A program made the translations under genes and the position numbers. The notes under the pieces are model-generated. The model did not search any database and had not been told where the DNA came from. It saw only the letters and a list, made by a program, of their open reading frames with translations. From JABCPE02 sp963521545 (GTDB lineage: Bacteria > Bacteroidota > Bacteroidia > Flavobacteriales > Weeksellaceae), in assembly GCA_963521545.1 (NCBI GenBank), contig CAUQVP010000087.1, forward strand, positions 1 to 7,632: 7,632 bases of DNA, in the 5' to 3' direction. Below are positions 6,896 to 7,632 of this stretch, piece by piece; the stretch's first letter is position 1, and the number at the start of each line of letters is the position of its first letter.

Positions 6896-7632
6896 TTATG
6901 TTCTAAAAATTCTTTTTGCATTTTCGGTCGTTATTCTATCAATTTCCTCAAAACTCACTCCATAGATATCTACCAGCTTACCTGCGATGAGGTTCAGATA
7001 AGCGCTTTCATTGCGTTTTCCTCGGTGCGGCACGGGTGCCAGATAAGGGCTGTCGGTCTCCAAAACTATTTTATCCAAAGGTATTTCGCCCAAAAATTGG
7101 TCTATTTTTCCATTTTTAAAAGTCACCACGCCGCCGATGCCTAAATAGAATCCCAGCTCTATCGCTCGCAGAGCCTGAGCCTTGTCACCACTGAAACAAT
7201 GGAAAATTCCGCGCAGGCGAGGGTGTTTTTTTCTTTCCAAAACCTCAAAAGTCTCATCAAAACTGTTTCGGGTATGGATTACGATAGGCAGATCTTTCTC
7301 TACAGCCCAGTCTATCTGCTTTTCGAAGGCTTTTATTTGTATGTCAAGGGTAGACTGCTCCCAATATAAATCTATCCCGATTTCGCCCACGGCACAGAAA
7401 TCCCTTTGGTTAAGGTATTTTTCTACAGTTTTTAATTCCTTTTCCCAAGAGTCAGGCTTTACCGAGCAGGGATGAAGTCCCATCATCGCAAAGATTTTCT
7501 GCGGATAGGCAGCCTCTAAATCCAGCATTTTTTGGTGAGTTTCGGAGTCTATGGCAGGCAGGAATATTTGGCTTACTCCGTTTGCGAAAGCTCTGGAAAC
7601 GGCTTCCTGTCTGTCTTGGTCAAATTCCTCTG
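6896..7632 (-). CDS. tatD: TatD family metal-dependent hydrolase (DNase), 5'-truncated by the window edge
   Basis: Member of the TatD amidohydrolase-fold family, whose studied members are metal-dependent deoxyribonucleases with 3'-5' exonuclease activity and links to DNA repair and degradation. The frame is open from the right edge (EEFDQDRQEAVSRAF is the first visible segment) to TAA at 6896-6898, giving 244 residues. Compared with the usual length of about 255, only about ten N-terminal residues are missing, including the D-T-H-x-H metal-binding motif, which cannot be checked here. The ATG at 7526-7528 is internal, because homologous sequence continues upstream of it. Visible metal or active-site residues are GLHP with His 53, GEIGID with Glu 83, IHTRNS with His 119, FHCFSG with His 144, and LETDSPYLAP with Asp 193; all are intact. 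The SPYLAPVPHRGKRNES segment is a hallmark of the family. The local G+C is higher than in the two genes downstream (7021-7080 has 32 of 60). It heads the leftward block within this window. Confidence 0.95.
   Translation of the reverse strand, partial: EEFDQDRQEAVSRAFANGVSQIFLPAIDSETHQKMLDLEAAYPQKIFAMMGLHPCSVKPDSWEKELKTVEKYLNQRDFCAVGEIGIDLYWEQSTLDIQIKAFEKQIDWAVEKDLPIVIHTRNSFDETFEVLERKKHPRLRGIFHCFSGDKAQALRAIELGFYLGIGGVVTFKNGKIDQFLGEIPLDKIVLETDSPYLAPVPHRGKRNESAYLNLIAGKLVDIYGVSFEEIDRITTENAKRIFRT

Noticed and set aside
6746..7144. Plus-strand open frame of 132 codons spanning the tatD/143-residue-gene junction
   Set aside because: It crosses two well-supported minus-strand genes, including the tatD LETDSPYLAP motif; the composition is shadow-like.
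7526..7528. ATG as the start of tatD
   Set aside because: The upstream codons to the window edge continue the TatD N-terminal pattern (EEFDQDR, FLPAIDSE), so the real start is beyond the edge.

Overview
The window looks like an ordinary chromosomal stretch of a Bacteroidota (Flavobacteriia) genome, perhaps of the Chryseobacterium/Riemerella group (Weeksellaceae). That placement rests on the gliding-type ABC transporter pair gldF-gldG, moderate to low G+C, A-rich sequence instead of Shine-Dalgarno motifs before the internal start codons, and the style of the DnaE protein. The family-level placement is from memory and is inference; the phylum/class call is firmer.

Layout: positions 1-5661 are read left to right. 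First comes the 3' two-thirds of dnaE (replicative DNA polymerase III alpha subunit; its start lies before the window). A 28-base gap later comes gldF (ABC-2 type permease), and after a further 62 bases gldG (membrane-anchored auxiliary subunit of the same transporter). The block closes with a strong 12-bp-stem terminator at 5666-5701. From the right edge back to 5735 everything is on the minus strand: tatD (metal-dependent hydrolase/DNase, start beyond the right edge), then a 143-residue cysteine-containing protein of unknown function, then a 208-residue single-pass membrane protein of unknown function. The two blocks converge on a 73-base region holding two hairpins, so each is terminated from its own side.

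How the genes relate: dnaE and tatD are housekeeping genes. GldF and GldG are expected to work with an ATPase, GldA, which is not in this window. The two hypothetical genes between gldG and tatD are visibly richer in A+T than their neighbours and are the only accessory-looking part. No RNA gene, insertion sequence, CRISPR array, prophage or defence operon was seen. No gene-free stretch reaches 300 bases; the longest is 87 bases. I did not find convincing evidence of a new biological system here. The best leads are the A+T-rich two-gene insert and an acidic insertion in DnaE.
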